A stretch of DNA of 64,000 nt from Labia minor (GCA_963082975.1 OY720344.1:17347580-17411579); one strand, 5' to 3'. Positions 12,184-24,225 are shown, counted from the first letter of the stretch. Program-made: numbers and translations. The notes: generated by a model from the sequence alone, not told the origin.

Positions 12184-13590
12184 AGCGCCGAATAAAGGGG
12201 CGGGCAAGCCGAACGACTAATAAAGATCACAATGCTAATTATTTTATTAATATCATCAGATTGAATAATTGTAATATTATTTATAAGAAAACTATTTGTA
12301 TAGTCAGAATTGATAATAACTCAAACAAAAGATTAATAAACAAAAACAAAAATTTACTAATAAAAATAATGAAACCCAGGCCCACCCTAACCAAAGGGCT
12401 AATTGGGCTATAGCCCTAGGGCGCAAGCCTTCTGGGGGCGACATTTTATATTGGTTTATATATTTTTTCTTATTGTTAAGTAGTAGTGTTTTATAGTCGC
12501 CTCCAACCCGGAGTGACATCACTTCAAAGATTTTAATCATGCACTTCTGTTTTTCTTATTCATTATATCCGTATAAGCATTGAATAAATAATTCTAATAA
12601 GAAACCTAACAGCAGCGATAATTGTGCAGTTTGAGAATGTTGTGCGGGCGAAATTTTGACATATAACGTTTTTAACACAAATGACACTATTTCAAATTTT
12701 ATTGAAGAGTGTCTTTATTTTAAACACGTGAATTTATTAGAAAATAAAGAAAATATATCTAATGTAGAACTTAGTCTAAGTACAATAATTGACTCAAAAA
12801 TTGAGTGTACTTTTCCTAACGTGGCCACAGCACTGTGCATTTTTTTTAAGTATTGCCACTACAAATTGCAGCGGTGAAAGATCTTTTTCGGCACTGAAAA
12901 GGATAAAAAATTATCTGCGATCTTCTTTGGGACAAAGCAAATTAAATGATTGGAGTATTTTGTCCATAGAGAGTGATTTATTTAATAACTTAAATACGGG
13001 TGATATTATTTATCATTTTGCAAAAGAAAAAGCTAGGAAAATAAATATATAACTGTTTTAAAGAATTATATAGATTTTCATAATTCATAATTAATAATAC
13101 TTATGTTTCTTGATTTAATTCCTTTTATGTTTTAGTTTATTGTATTGGTCTAATTATAATAAAGTTACAATTTCTAGTTCGAACACTTTTGTTTACCCTT
13201 CTCGGTCCTACTAACCATTCTGTGTAATTTCTTATGAAAAGGGACGCAAAATTTTAGGAGCTCACGGGCGCCGAAAATCTTAGGGCGGCCCTGATGAAAC
13301 CTAAACTATTTATAATTTTTATCAAAGAACATTAATGCAAACAAATGATTTTTAATCTCTTAAAAAGTTTATTTTTATTTATTTTGAAAAGATAATTTGT
13401 AATCAGTAGATTGCATCACTTGTAAGTAAATAACTATTGTATTATTTTCTAAATAAATAAATTTTTTCCACAGATCTTAATTGTATAATTTTGATTATTT
13501 TAACTTTTTTAATATTTTTTTTTTAATTTACATTTAAATTTCTATATTCTTCTATGAAAGGGCCTCAAATTCATAGAACCCGCCCTGATT
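12184..13590 (+). repeat. Dispersed repeat D, copy 2 (hosts a hAT element)
   Basis: Flanks of the hAT element at 12377-13293 that match repeat D at 5745-6930. Removing the hAT and one copy of its ATGAAACC duplication restores a continuous D sequence. Non-coding. Confidence 0.5.
12377..13293 (+). mobile_element. hAT transposon relic with transposase C-terminus
   Basis: A 917-bp element flanked by perfect 8-bp target duplications ATGAAACC (12369-12376 and 13294-13301), the length typical of hAT. The inverted ends are CAGGCCCACCCTAA and, reverse-complemented, CAGGGCCGCCCTAA. Inside, on the plus strand, 12656-13052 encodes the hAT C-terminal dimerisation region: FPNVATALCIFF, then after a one-step frame change in a T run, CSGERSFSALKRIKNYLRS and QSKLNDWSILSIESDL. 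This matches the ZMYM1/zinc-finger-MYM-like hAT lineage. The N-terminal and catalytic parts are missing, so it is non-autonomous. Confidence 0.85.
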
Positions 13591-13984
13591 ATTATTCTTT
13601 TGCCATTTTTTTTATCGTTTTCTTTAATTTTCTTCTGCAAGTATTCAAAAATATGTATGTATCAGTGGCAAATTGTAAATAGATCAATGGAATTAAGTGT
13701 GAGAAAATTTGAATGTCGCTGACGATGAGAAAGAGGCCTCTCCACTATATTTACACAAGTTAAAAAAAAACCGATTATCTATTATCTCATTCATAATCTC
13801 CCTTTACTTTATTAATACCATTAAATATATTACTCAAGAAGAACTAAACAAGCGATTACATTTGCAAAGTCGATTTATATATTCCATTTTATTTTCAGAG
13901 TATGAACAAAAACAAAAAAAATTAACTTTTGCACGTCCTACGCAAGGACAACGCCTACCATGTCGGTTATATCAATTAGGTGTC
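13591..13984. other. Spacer, no gene supported
   Basis: A 93-codon open frame (13709-13990, plus strand) exists but shows no recognisable motif and runs into the SINE. It is probably chance. Confidence 0.5.
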
Positions 13985-14191
13985 CTATGATCAGTAGAAC
14001 GGGTCCTATCAACCTTTACCTTGATTTTCTTGATCAGAGGCGCTATCGAGTAGCTTTCCCAATTTTGATCCCGGGGCCGGGTTGACTCCGTACCATAGAC
14101 CCCAGCTAGAGAAATTCCCTTGCCAGGCTCGGGGCTTGAACCCGGAACCACGAGAATATGAGCCAGGTACTCTAACCTCTCACCCTGTGGT
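13985..14191 (-). repeat. tRNA-derived SINE, copy 2
   Basis: Reverse-strand copy of the SINE at 2164-2372. On the minus strand the head reads 'cacagggtgagaggttag', the B box GGTTCAAGCCC is visible and the tail ends 'ttctactgatcatag'. Copies differ by scattered substitutions and small gaps, so it is not a recent insertion. Confidence 0.8.
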
Positions 14192-14491
14192 ACTAATCAA
14201 TTTATTAATTAACTTTTAATATATTTTTTGTAGTGATTTATTATGATTAAAAGAAAAATTGCTTACTTACTTAAGATTATCTTCAAATTAATAATATTAA
14301 TAATATTTTTTTTTATATAAATATTGTTCTTAAAGAAACTTTATTAAAATATAATTTTTTATTTACATTCTTATTGGTCATCATGATCTGATATGAAACT
14401 ATAATATTAGAATTAGCTTAGTATAAAATTCAACCCTTTTCTTATTGATCAAGAGTAATAATAATATACTTACCAGTTAATATAAAAGGTG

Positions 14492-17400
14492 TTATTTGTT
14501 AAAGCGAGCTTGAGCTTTCGCCCCGAGGAGAGCGATATCCTCCCTGGCGAGCGTCCCAGGTGGAATATAATCGCAGATCTCCTCGCCATGCTGAAGTAAA
14601 AGACGCCGGCATTCATTAGTCTCGCCTTCCACTCGATCAGCCTCTCCTTTGAATTGAATATCCAAGATTTTCGCTTCAATCAGCATATTCTCATATTTTC
14701 GAAGTCGTTTCTCAGCCACTTGCTGGTCCAGGACGGCCTACGCAGATTTAATATTAAAAAACTCATAAATTTTGTTTTATATATTAAAAATATTTAATAA
14801 TAATTAAATATTAATATTTCAATTCCATTTTAGATACAAATTATTATTTAAAGCAGAGGCATGCAAGGTGATGTTCACAAACACACACACACAATCTCAC
14901 AAATCTTCAAAATACTTTCTTTTCAGATACTTCAAAAATTGAAAAATAAAATTTTGGTTCTCACACATATAAAAATAATACAATAGTGTGTATAAATAAA
15001 GAATCAAATGAAGCCTAACTCCATTTATCTTCAAATCAAGATATTAAAGTGTTTTCGTTTCAATGAATTTAAAAATATACGTATAGGATCCTAATGAGTC
15101 ATACTGCTTAAGTGTATCTAAGGGTGTTAAATTTATAGTTCCTATTAAAATAGTGGCAATTAAGTGAATAATTTTCGTTTTCTTGTCAAGAATTGAGTTA
15201 AGCCACTTTCAAAATTAACAACCAGATTCCTTATAAAATTTGATGATCCTCAAGTTTATTCAACATAATTTATGATGCTTCCAATTGAGAAATTAGCGCC
15301 CCCTTTTTTATATATATTTAATTTAATTTTTTTTTAAAGAATATTAATGACGAATAACGAAACAGGTTTAATAGATTTTAATAAGCGTATAAATAATATT
15401 TATTGACTTACACAAAATACAGTTTTACTTTAAATATTAATTCTTCTTTTATCCCAAATTGGCTTCCCTAATTTTGCGCCCCCTAAATTTGGCGCCCGGG
15501 GACATATGCCCCCCTGCCCCCCTAGTTACGCCACTGATCTCCAACGTGTGTCTAGGGTATTAAACTTTATTATATTATAAAAGTTATTATACTATAATAT
15601 AAACTATATTGACCTCGACCGATATACAAAACCGTTTTTATATGAGTTGTAGATATTATTCTCATAGTATCGATATACGAGTACGTATAACATTGTAGTC
15701 ATATTATATATATAAAATATATTTCATCGAATACATTTTCAGCAAGCTCGTAATATAAAATAAATAGATAATACAAAAATAAAACCAAAGTGACTGGGAT
15801 GAAAAAAAAAATTGGCTTCTCTAAATATGTGACGTTTGGCCGCCTTTTAATTCGGCCGCCTGCGTGCGGTGCACGCAATGAACGCTGGTCAGGCCCGGCC
15901 CTGACTGTAACCGGCAAAAAAATGAAAAATGGAGTTAGGTCACTTTCAAAATAAACGGCTCAAATAATATTCTATTTGTATCTTTTCATTTAAACAAGAC
16001 AAGCATTTTTTTTTAAATATTCTATAATTGAATAGAAAAATAAGTAAAAGTTTTGGAAAGTAACTTTATGAATAAAAATCAAGAAGAGGATAAGAAGAAG
16101 AAAAATTTGAGAAAAACGTACGACATTAGCTAAAGCCTTTTGTCTTAAAGTTTCCTTTTCATCAGAAATGCGTTTCTTATCGAGGAAAACTTGGTGCATT
16201 ACTTCAGCTGCATAGGCAGCCTCTACCTCTTTAGCTTTGACTGCTCTCTCTTCTCTCTCCTGCCGTTGCACTCGGGCTGTTTCTATTAATTCGTAACGCT
16301 GTTTTAATCTCAATTCACGTTCGGCATTTTCTTTTGCTATGATCTAGATTAATCAATAAATTGATGAATAAATTGAAATAAGTTGCTGAACTGGTAGTAT
16401 GAAATAAGGTAGGTTACCTGCTGTTTGAATCTGTTGTTATCGTATGCAAGCAGCACATCTTCCTTCTCAAAAGCTTTCATCGAGTCCTCGTAAAGGACTC
16501 GACTGAGTCGTTCATGAGTGAGTGCCCTTCCTTGCTCAATTTGATGCTGCAGATTCTGACGTTGTTCTTCCAAAAGATATTTCTCTCTTGCGAATTTATT
16601 TATTGATTCCTAAAAATAACGAAATAAAAATGAAAATTTTAAAATCATAACTAATCTAAATCAATGATGATATTAATAAAAATATTACCTCCAGTTCATT
16701 GTTTAAATTATTTTCATATTCTTTCCAAATTTCTTTCGTTTTCTCTGCATTTTTTTCAATATTCTGATAAGATTGATAAGATCTTTTCTTTTTTTGAATT
16801 TCTTGGTAATCTTCATTCCAAGATATCAATTCGGCCCCTTCCGCTAATTCTCTACAGGTTAATTCATTTTCATAAATTTTTTGTTTTAATTTTTCTTTGC
16901 AAACAAGAGATTGTTGTTGTTCACGTAATTCTTCCATTTTTTCAATTCCTTTTTCAATTTCATACTCCTTAATCATATGAAATAATAAATTAATTATTAT
17001 TGCATCTCCTAAAGTTTCTAAAATTAAGTAATACATCTTTTAGTAACATACTACGAGTGATAATAATAATAATAATTCGTAATAATCTTATATAAAGGAT
17101 TATTTTTACTTTCTTAAATTTTTCTTTCAATTTTTTAAAAAAATCTCTCAAACTTTTGGTAAATAAATGCATAATTAATAAATACTAAGCATATAATCAT
17201 TCAATTGGTCATAAATATATTTATTATTAAAAATTAATATTTAAGGGGGTATTTCAGGTGTTCAGAATAAACAATGAAAGAAATTAGAAACGATGTTTAG
17301 AAGAGATATCATTGTCTTGTAGTTTTAGTGCTTTGATATTTTCCTGATAGCAACCTGATTATGATAGGGTTCAAATGAATCGTTTTGTTGAGTCCACTAA

Positions 17401-20400
17401 AAAATTTGAAAACTATTTCTGTTAGTCTTTGAAAGAAAATAATATTTTTTTTCTTAGCTTAGAGCTCTTTTTGGATAATCGCTCTTTTAAATATAAAATC
17501 AATTGAGGAAACAAATATTTATAATTGAAATAAGAAAAAAAAATCAATTATCAATTTTGATATCTCACCTTTTCCACTTGATTTTGGAAGTTCTGGTATT
17601 GTCTTAATTGATGATCAATGGAGGCGTTGTATTCATTTTGGAGGGCTCTTATCACTTGAGTCTCTCTTCGTTGTGCAGCATTCTCTTTCGCAATAAATCC
17701 AAGATTCAGTCGACGTTTCATTTCTCTTAATTTGTCCGATTTCATGGATTCATGAATTAATTGACGGGTCTTTAATTCAGTTATCTTGGCAAGTTTTGAT
17801 TCTCGTAAAGCGAATGCAACCTCCTCTTCCTAAAAAGAAAATAAAACAAAATTAAGTAATAAATAAGAAATTATTTACATTATATAATGTTTTAGTGCTA
17901 ACTTTAAGAAGAAAACTATTTTTCAAATAATAGTGCTAATTAGATTATTAAGAAAAATAAAAATTTCTTAAAAAATTAGTTTTACTTATCTTTCTTTAAA
18001 GATATTAAAATTTTGAAAATTTTATTTTAAAATTTGAAGTATATGTCTCTATAAATTATCATTATTGGGAAGAAGGTGAAATGACCCCGTGGGGGGAGGG
18101 GGGGAATTAAAAATATTTAAATTTTGAAAACCTATTCAGAACCAATTTTATTACTGTCGTTTATTTATCGGTTAAATTGATTTAATAAAAATATGAATAT
18201 ATTAAATTAATTAAGGGTCCTAAAGTTAGTTGTTATTATAATAGGGTAATAAAACTTGGCAAATAAGAAATTGCCCAGAAAGATTGGATATATCAGAAAT
18301 AAGAATGTTACGGATAATAAAACTAAGAACGTATATATATATATATATAATAGTGGAAATAAATTAGTTACAGTAAGAAAGTTTGAGGAGGATTGAATAT
18401 TTGATGATAGGGGGATGAAGATTGCACTGGGAGGAGGTAGCTTCGAGGAACATACCTGGGTAAACGATTTAAGTGCTTTAAAACATATTTATTTCATAAA
18501 TAAATTACTTTTAAGGAATATTCGAGATGGACTACACCCTCACAATATCAACAATCTCAACAGAAACTTTTAGGATTAGGAAAAAAAAAGAATATTTAAT
18601 ATAAATTTGATATTTGATATAAGAGGTGACGTGTCCCAACATGCATCAGTCCGCTTGAATCGGAGCAAGCGTACGGTTACTTGAAAACGACTGCAGAATA
18701 AGCAGTTGAAACGTTGTACAATTATTTTAATTTAATAAATAATTTTATACAAATAATGTGGTCTTTTAATAAAAATTCTCTTAATAAATATTTAATATAA
18801 ATTTGTTTAATTTTTATTTATAAAATTATATACGATTTTTAAATTTTTTTAAATACATTTATAATAAAACTTATTAAGGTAATATAATTAAACGATAATT
18901 TAATAAAAATATAATTCAAAAAAACTTTTTTAAATCTTGATAAAGTATTGGCTAATAATGATGTCAATCAATATTGTCAGAGGAAAAAATTTGATTTCCT
19001 TTCAAAAATACTAATTGTTCAAACAATTCGTCAGATAAAGAAGATCTATACCTTTTCAACTTCAAATTGGGACTAAACATTTTCAAATTGGCAATAAACA
19101 CTTTCAAATTGGGAATAAACATTTTCAAATTGGGATTAAACACTTTCAAATTGGGATTAAACACTTTCAAATTAGGAATAAACACTTTCAAATTGGAAAT
19201 AATTAATTTGAAGCTGAAAAACACAACAAAATGGAATACTTAATACCAAATTAAGTAAGCCGGGAAAAATATAAATTTAATATATGCCTAATTAATATTT
19301 TTCTTAAACTATAAATACACGTCTTCTTTGTAAATGAGAAATGACATACATAAAAAAAATTCAAGCAGACAACATTAAAAAACAACTTTGTGCATTGCAT
19401 AATAACAATGGTGACTGGAGAACGCTTGCAAACACACTAGGTGTGAAAAAATCTACGGCTTATCGATGGATCAATCAACAAGAAACCGAAAAACAACGTG
19501 GTGGAAAACGAAGATCTAAAATTACAGCTGGACATCAAGTCTTTATGGAACAGTATGTTGAAGAGAATAACTTTGAAAGAATTAAAACAAAAATTTCAAG
19601 AAAATCATGGAATTATTGTTTCTTCAGAATGTTTACGGAAGCATTTAGATGGTATGTTATTTACATTAAAAGATATTCATCATTCAAAAGCAAACAGTGA
19701 AGAAAATAAAATTAAAAGGCGTAATTATGCTCAACAACTTTTGGAATACCAAGCAGAGAATATCCCCATAATCTACATGGATGAGACAAACTTTAATTTA
19801 TTTATATCAAAAAAGGGAAGGTCTTAAAAAGGAAGTCGTTGTACACATATTTCAGCTGGTTGCAAAGTGGCGAATATTCATGTCATTGGATGTATTGGGA
19901 ATATGGGTTTGATTTATCATGAAATTAGAAGAGGTGCTTTTAAGAAGCCGGAAGCTAATGAATTCGTGCATAATTGCCTCAGGAATGCTCAAAATACATA
20001 TCAATCAAAAGTTATATTAATAACTGATAATTCACCATGTCATGCATCAATCGAAGAAGTTTTCCAAGAGAATGAATTTGTTGGTCATCGACTGCTAAGA
20101 CTTGGGCCATATAGCCCAATGTTTAATGCTATCGAACACGCTTGGTCAATCTTAAAATCTGATGTCAAAAGAGATTTAGCTTATCGAATGCCACAAATTC
20201 TAGTCGGTGAAGAAAGAGTCGACATGACCCAAACCGAGTATCGTTTACAGCAGCTAGAAAACATAATAATTGAAAACATGGGAAACCTAGCACTTGTGGA
20301 ATGCACCAGATATATCGCTCATATACAAAGATTTATACCTGATGCATTAAATATGACGGACGTTCAATTTTAATTATTTTTTCTTTATTAAGTAATTTAT

Positions 20401-21947
20401 AATTATTCTTGTATTTTATATTTAATAAAAAATGAGTTTTTTGACTTTTATTTGTATATAATTGTTCTTTTCCAGCTTCAAATTAATTATTCCCAATTTG
20501 AAAATGAAAAGGTGTAGAGGGGGTATGTATATATGATGTAAAAGAAAAAACCTTTCTACTGGCGCAGATGAGCATAACTGAGTATTAAATTTAACAAATA
20601 ATTTTTTTATTCTCGGGTAATTTTCTATAGAGTTAATATTTTTATTTTTGTCTTTCATAAAAGACACAAATTCAAAATCTGAATTTGTTTGAATTTTTTC
20701 TTCTTGTGGGTTAGAAAATATATAAAAATAATCTTCCTCTGAACTCTCCTCAGAAGGCTCTTCTTTTTTTAATAATTTTTTATGATTTTGAATTATATTC
20801 AAAATAAATTGTTTATTCTTATTTTTTTGTCTTTCATCTAAATCAGAGGTGGCCAACCCAAATGATCTTGCGGGCCACTTTGGAAATGCATCATAACTTC
20901 GCGGGCCGCATATAAAATTATACATACCCATATTAGATTTAGACCCATTATAGATATTGTTTGGTGTGACAAATTGAAAAATAATGAATTTTTATTATGT
21001 TTACTATTATTTTTACATATAAACATATATAATATAATAATAATGATACTGAATGCACATTGTAAAAAATATATAATACTAAAAATACAAAAAGAAACAA
21101 CGAAATAAAAAAAATGAAATCATATTTATTTCACTAGTGCGATATTTGTTTCATGAGGGCGCAGAATATAAAAGTCGCGGGCCGCAAAAATGTTTACGGT
21201 GGGCCACATTCGGCCCGAGGGCCGCGGGTTGGCCACCCCTGATCTAAATGTTCTGGAACCCATCTCATTATGAAAGATGGATGATTTCATATCGTGGAGG
21301 CCGCTTTCCATAACACCTCGAACTCTTTCAAAGTTTGGCGGAAATTACCGAAACACGAAATTGAAAAAAAAATCGGTAGGAACTTGTAACGTCCGGTACA
21401 AGTTTCTCAAAAAAATGAAGAAATCGTTACTTACAAAAAAGTAATGTGCTCGGGTACGACGTTACTTGTAACGCGTTACTGTCCAGCCCTGAATATATAT
21501 ATATATATATAGGGTGAAACATGATGAAATTCAGAATGAATTAGTAGTGTTGGATGAAGTAATGGAACTGTTCTGGTCAGGAACATATTTAATAAAAAAA
21601 AAAATAAAATAATAAATAATGTATGATAATTTCTTTACCTGTTGATAATGTTTTCGTAACATTTGTTCTGCTTCTTTTGGTTTAATAAATTTACATTCAT
21701 TATTAGCCTCGGAGAATTCATATGCCATTCGATTGATAAGACAATTATTAATTGCTTGCTTTTCCTTTTCTGCATCCTGTGTGATTTTATTTAATAAACG
21801 TTGATTAGCTAACAATTCATCATATTTTCTTTGTGTTTCTCTCTCTTTTTTAATCTCTTTTCGTTTTTCAGATGCCGGATCAAATATATGCGAATTATTA
21901 CTTGGTTGAAATTGATATTGAAGCGTTGTCTCATTAAGAACAGGCAT
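14492..21947 (-). CDS. MNS1: MNS1-like axonemal coiled-coil protein (six exons)
   Basis: Six exons, all phase 0, with clean GT/AG borders: 21639-21947, 17569-17829, 16689-16967, 16418-16609, 16122-16343 and 14492-14737. Together they give an uninterrupted 502-residue protein; human MNS1 is close to 495. The protein is almost wholly charged alpha-helix rich in Glu, Lys, Arg and Gln, as expected for the trichohyalin/plectin-homology family. Two blocks point to MNS1 within that family: exon 2 (LREMKRRLNLGFIAKENAAQ, like LRELEKKLKAAYMNKERAAQ) and the C-terminus (DYIPPGTLAREDIALLG, like GYLPKGVFKKEDDIDLLG). MNS1 is a microtubule inner protein of ciliary and sperm-flagellar doublets. The start is the first ATG (MPVLNETTLQ). 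Intron 1 is 3.8 kb and full of transposons; the other introns carry smaller repeats. CFAP53 is the main alternative. Confidence 0.82.
14738..16121 (-). other. MNS1 intron 5 with two hAT-like right ends
   Basis: The intron holds an AC microsatellite (14880-14893) and two truncated MITE-like pieces. One ends at 15536 with 'ctagttacgccactg', the reverse of the CAGTGGCGTAACTAG type of hAT end, and begins near 15296 without a matching left end. The other ends at 15903 with 'gtcaggcccggccctg', again hAT-like, with no left end found. No exon was seen. Confidence 0.55.
16968..17568 (-). other. MNS1 intron 2, nothing recognised
   Basis: AT-rich intron DNA between two phase-0 exons; no repeat family was recognised. 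Confidence 0.6.
17830..18966 (-). other. 3' part of MNS1 intron 1
   Basis: Mostly AT-rich. A G run lies near 18092-18104 and a TA microsatellite near 18335-18350. From about 18420 to 18730 a worn repeat is present, with the phrase 'cgactgcagaataagcag' followed by 'ttgaaacgttg'. Similar wording occurs near the ends of some arthropod retroelements, but the family could not be fixed. Confidence 0.4.
19060..19206 (+). repeat. Seven tandem 21-bp subterminal repeats
   Basis: Seven units of 21 bp around 'ctttcaaattgggaataaa', differing at a few positions. The innermost unit is the one matched by the opposite end of the transposon, so the array arose by expanding part of the left inverted repeat. 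Such repeats are plausible transposase-binding sites. A long minus-strand frame across them (NLKVFNP repeats) is a by-product of the 21-bp period. Confidence 0.85.
19341..20373 (+). pseudogene. DDE_3-type transposase, nearly intact
   Basis: A transposase of the Tc1/mariner/IS630 superfamily. The N-terminus has a helix-turn-helix (NGDWRTLANTLGVKKSTAYR). The catalytic region has the first Asp in YMDETNFNLF, the second in LITDNSPCHAS and the Glu in YSPMFNAIEHAW, with 35 residues between the second Asp and the Glu. The RLGPYSPMxNxIE block is typical of DDE_3. The start is the first ATG (MTYIKKIQADN). Two lesions are visible. One is a small indel near 19570 that changes frame between QYVEENN and LKELKQKF. 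The other is a TAA at 19825-19827 where GRSKKGSR would be expected. The rest reads cleanly to DALNMTDVQF, so decay is recent. Both catalytic carboxylates and the Glu survive. Confidence 0.8.
20844..21241. mobile_element. hAT MITE (family C), intact ends
   Basis: A 398-bp non-coding element with inverted ends CAGAGGTGGCCAACC and, reverse-complemented, CAGGGGTGGCCAACC, flanked by perfect 8-bp duplications ATCTAAAT. The interior has the 'gcgggccgc' phrase on both sides. It is inserted in the minus-strand hAT remnant between HL and DERQ of its code. A truncated second copy is at 11296-11546. Confidence 0.9.
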
Positions 21948-22762
21948 TTTAATAAAATATTGATATTAATTTAATAAATATAAAAATGATTTTGTAAACA
22001 AATTTTAATTAATTTTAATAATAAATTTATAAATTCTTTAACAGAAACATAAGAAACCGTGACTATTGTCCAATTTAAGTTGAAAGATATTTAAAAGAAA
22101 ATAATAATTATGAATTATATAAAAAAATTTAAAATTAATCGATTGCTCAAAATTTGTTGTTTTTTTTAATCAATGTATGAATTAAAGAAAAATTGAAACA
22201 TTTTAAAAATTAATTTAGAGAAAATTTAATTTAAAAGATAAAAATTTATATTAGAAAATTAAAAAATAGGATTCAAGTGTAATTCGTGTGATGCTCTTGC
22301 ATTTAACCAATTACAATTAATTATAATAGTCTCAGTGGAGAATATAGATACGGATAGTAGGACTTAATCAAACCAACCAACAAATAATGAATATAGAAAA
22401 ATTATAAAATATTTTTTAACTAATAAAACTACAATATTTTATATGCATAAAGGTTTTATTAAGAACGGCTTTTTAATAAAATATTGATATTATAATTTAA
22501 TAAATATAAAAATTATTTTGTAAACAAATTTTAATCAATGAATGTACGTTTATTCTACCATCATTTATATTTATACAATATTCTATCACTTTATAAAAAT
22601 AATGTATACATTTTAAAAAATATATTAATATCCATAATTAAAGTTGCCGAACAAAAGCAAATTAATTTTTACAAATTTTAAATAATATTTACAAATATAT
22701 ACACTATATACTATATATATTGCACTCCCTTTTTCGGGTATCTTTTGGAATAGGGCCTAAAG
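21948..22762. other. MNS1 upstream region with a 67-bp direct repeat
   Basis: The 67 bp just upstream of the MNS1 start codon (about 21945-22012, 'ttttaataaaatattgata' onward) recur with few changes at about 22468-22536. The spacing is about 522 bp. No transposon ends or target duplications were made out. The first copy includes the likely 5' leader of MNS1, so the second could be a duplicated promoter piece. Confidence 0.5.
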
Positions 22763-23054
22763 CATGGGTTCCCAAAGTGGTCTCCTTGGGGTCTATTTCA
22801 ACCTCCAGGGGGGTCCATGGCAGCGAATAACAAATTTGGGGGTCCACGAAATGAAAAAGGGGGTCTACGGGGGTCCACGTGTTTTCCCGGCTCTAAAAAA
22901 AGGTAAATCTTTTTTCCGACATGGCTTTTGAAAATTTTTTGATTTTTCAATAAGGCTCTAAAAAAAAGGGTAAAATTTTTTTATAAAAAATCAAAATCAA
23001 TTTAGGGGGTCTACCCAAAACCGAAAAACATGACAAAAAGTTTGGGAACATATG
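22763..23054. mobile_element. hAT-like MITE with GGTTCCCAAA ends
   Basis: A 292-bp non-coding element. The left end is CATGGGTTCCCAAAGTGG and the right end, reversed, is CATATGTTCCCAAACTTT. The interior has repeated 'ggggtctac/ggtccac' phrases. Flanks GCCTAAAG and ATCTAAAA agree at 5 of 8 positions, a worn 8-bp duplication in the same TCTAAA-like context used by the other hAT elements here. Confidence 0.65.
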
Positions 23055-23747
23055 ATCTAAAATTTAATTATGGGGTAACTCTTATGAGTGATTTTGCCTG
23101 GGATTAATGGATAAATCGGAGCATTGAATTTGATTTTATTTTTTATTACAAAGTTTATAATTATTTTAAAATTGTGGGTTCAGGAGAGAGCATCAAAAAA
23201 AAAATAAAATATAAAATAAACTCATGATTATTTGTGATTAATTCAAAATTGAAATCTGGAGAAGATGCGCGGCACTGGTGTGTTCTTCTACTTCTTCAGT
23301 TTAAATCGAGCCTTGCCCTCTCCCTCTCTATACTTCACCTCCAAATGATTCTCCAGCGCCCTTCTTCAGTTTCCAGAACTTAACAACTCCCGGTCAATCT
23401 AGGTCTTCCTTTAGGCCTTTTTCCTCCTGGTTATCCTGAGAAGACCTTTTGTACAGAAAATCATGCCCGTTTTCCGTTTGCTAGTTTGAGTCTATAAGCT
23501 TACAATTTCCCGGTCAGACATTAAAAATTCTAAAGTCATATTTGGATTCTCCAAGTCATGAAACGTGAAAATATGCAAAAAAATTTAAATTCTGAGCAAT
23601 GTACATGAAAAAACTTTGATTAATAATATATAATAAATTCAAAATACTGAAAAAAATATTTTAATATATAATTTCAAATTTATTCTGAGATTTAGAAAAC
23701 TATATATACTTTCTATACAAAATAATAGATTTCCTTGAAAATTTTAC
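23055..23747 (-). other. Spacer with possible LINE tail
   Basis: On the minus strand about 23270-23540 shows broken code with a Lys/Arg-rich stretch and a tail (NHLEVKYREGEGKARFKLKK) that resembles the charged 3' tails of some LINEs. The match is weak and no clade is claimed. The rest is AT-rich with nothing recognised. Confidence 0.25.
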
Positions 23748-23755
23748 GGTAAAGC

Positions 23756-24225
23756 TAGGGTCACCATATTGTCAAGTTACAAAAACGGAATATTTAATGT
23801 CAAAAACTGAAAATTAAGACTTGAGAATTAGAAGGATTCTATGAACAATTTTTTGTCATTATAACATTTTACATAAGATATTATATAAAATATTATGTAT
23901 TCATAAAAAAAGTAAGATGATACAAAATTTATTAAATAAACATAAAAATTTTACGAAATATTATAGGGACAGAACCGAAACAAAAATTTAGTTAGATCTA
24001 GAGAGTTGTTTTTAACTACGATGCTACCATGAATATTTAGGAAATCAATTTTTTATCTGTTAAAAGCTTATCAAAAAACTTCTCACACTACATAATACAA
24101 TTTTAGTGTTTAATATAGTTTGTTAAAAATGGAAAAAATTGACATTTTTATTAAAACGATAGTACGGTCAAAAAATATGAAAAAACGGTACTGTCCCGTT
24201 CAAATCGGTACGTATGGTCACTCTA
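23756..24225. mobile_element. hAT MITE with TAGGGTCACCATA ends
   Basis: A 470-bp non-coding element between MNS1 and POLR1C. Inverted ends TAGGGTCACCATA and, reversed, TAGAGTGACCATA; 8-bp duplications GGTAAAGC/GGTAAAAC (7 of 8). Its right half contains 'acggtactgtcccgttc', similar to the small MITE at 39465-39639, which has ends TAGGGTGACCA. Both belong to one hAT-type family. Confidence 0.85.

Larger units (their letters stand above)
19049..20514 (+). mobile_element. DD35E Tc1/IS630-type transposon
   Basis: A 1466-bp element with TA on both sides (19047-19048, 20515-20516). Inverted ends read TACCTTTTCAACTTCAAATT on the left and CACCTTTTCATTTTCAAATT on the right. The terminal motif continues inward (ggaataattaatttgaagct) on both sides. 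On the left, a 21-bp unit 'ctttcaaattgggaataaaca' is repeated seven times (about 19060-19206), while the right end has one. It encodes a transposase (19341-20373) and lies inside a hAT remnant in MNS1 intron 1. Confidence 0.85.
18967..21492 (-). mobile_element. hAT transposase remnant, twice invaded
   Basis: On the minus strand, code for a hAT transposase C-terminus is spread over three pieces. About 21242-21340 reads HPSFIMRWVPEHLD. 20520-20843 reads DERQKNKNKQFILNII, then an acidic Ser-rich segment, then FNTQLCSSAPVERFF. 18967-19046 reads RSSLSDELFEQLVFLKGN. Together these follow the hAT order (HPxF...W, SSAxVER.FS, RxxLSD...LVFLKxN). The pieces are separated by a hAT MITE (20844-21241) and a DD35E transposon (19049-20514). 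Upstream, near 21455-21492, 'gtaacgcgttactgtccag' followed by 'ccctg' looks like the element's own 5' inverted end (CAGGGCTGGACAGTAACG). The 3' end was not found. Stops are present, so it is inactive. Confidence 0.75.

Noticed and set aside
13709-13990. A 93-codon plus-strand frame as a small gene.
   Set aside because: No motif was seen, and the last residues are read out of the SINE.
19060-19206. Seven 21-bp repeats that at first sight resemble a CRISPR-like or minisatellite array, with a minus-strand repeat protein.
   Set aside because: There are no unique spacers, the unit matches the transposon's own inverted end, and the protein repeat is simply the 21-bp period read through.
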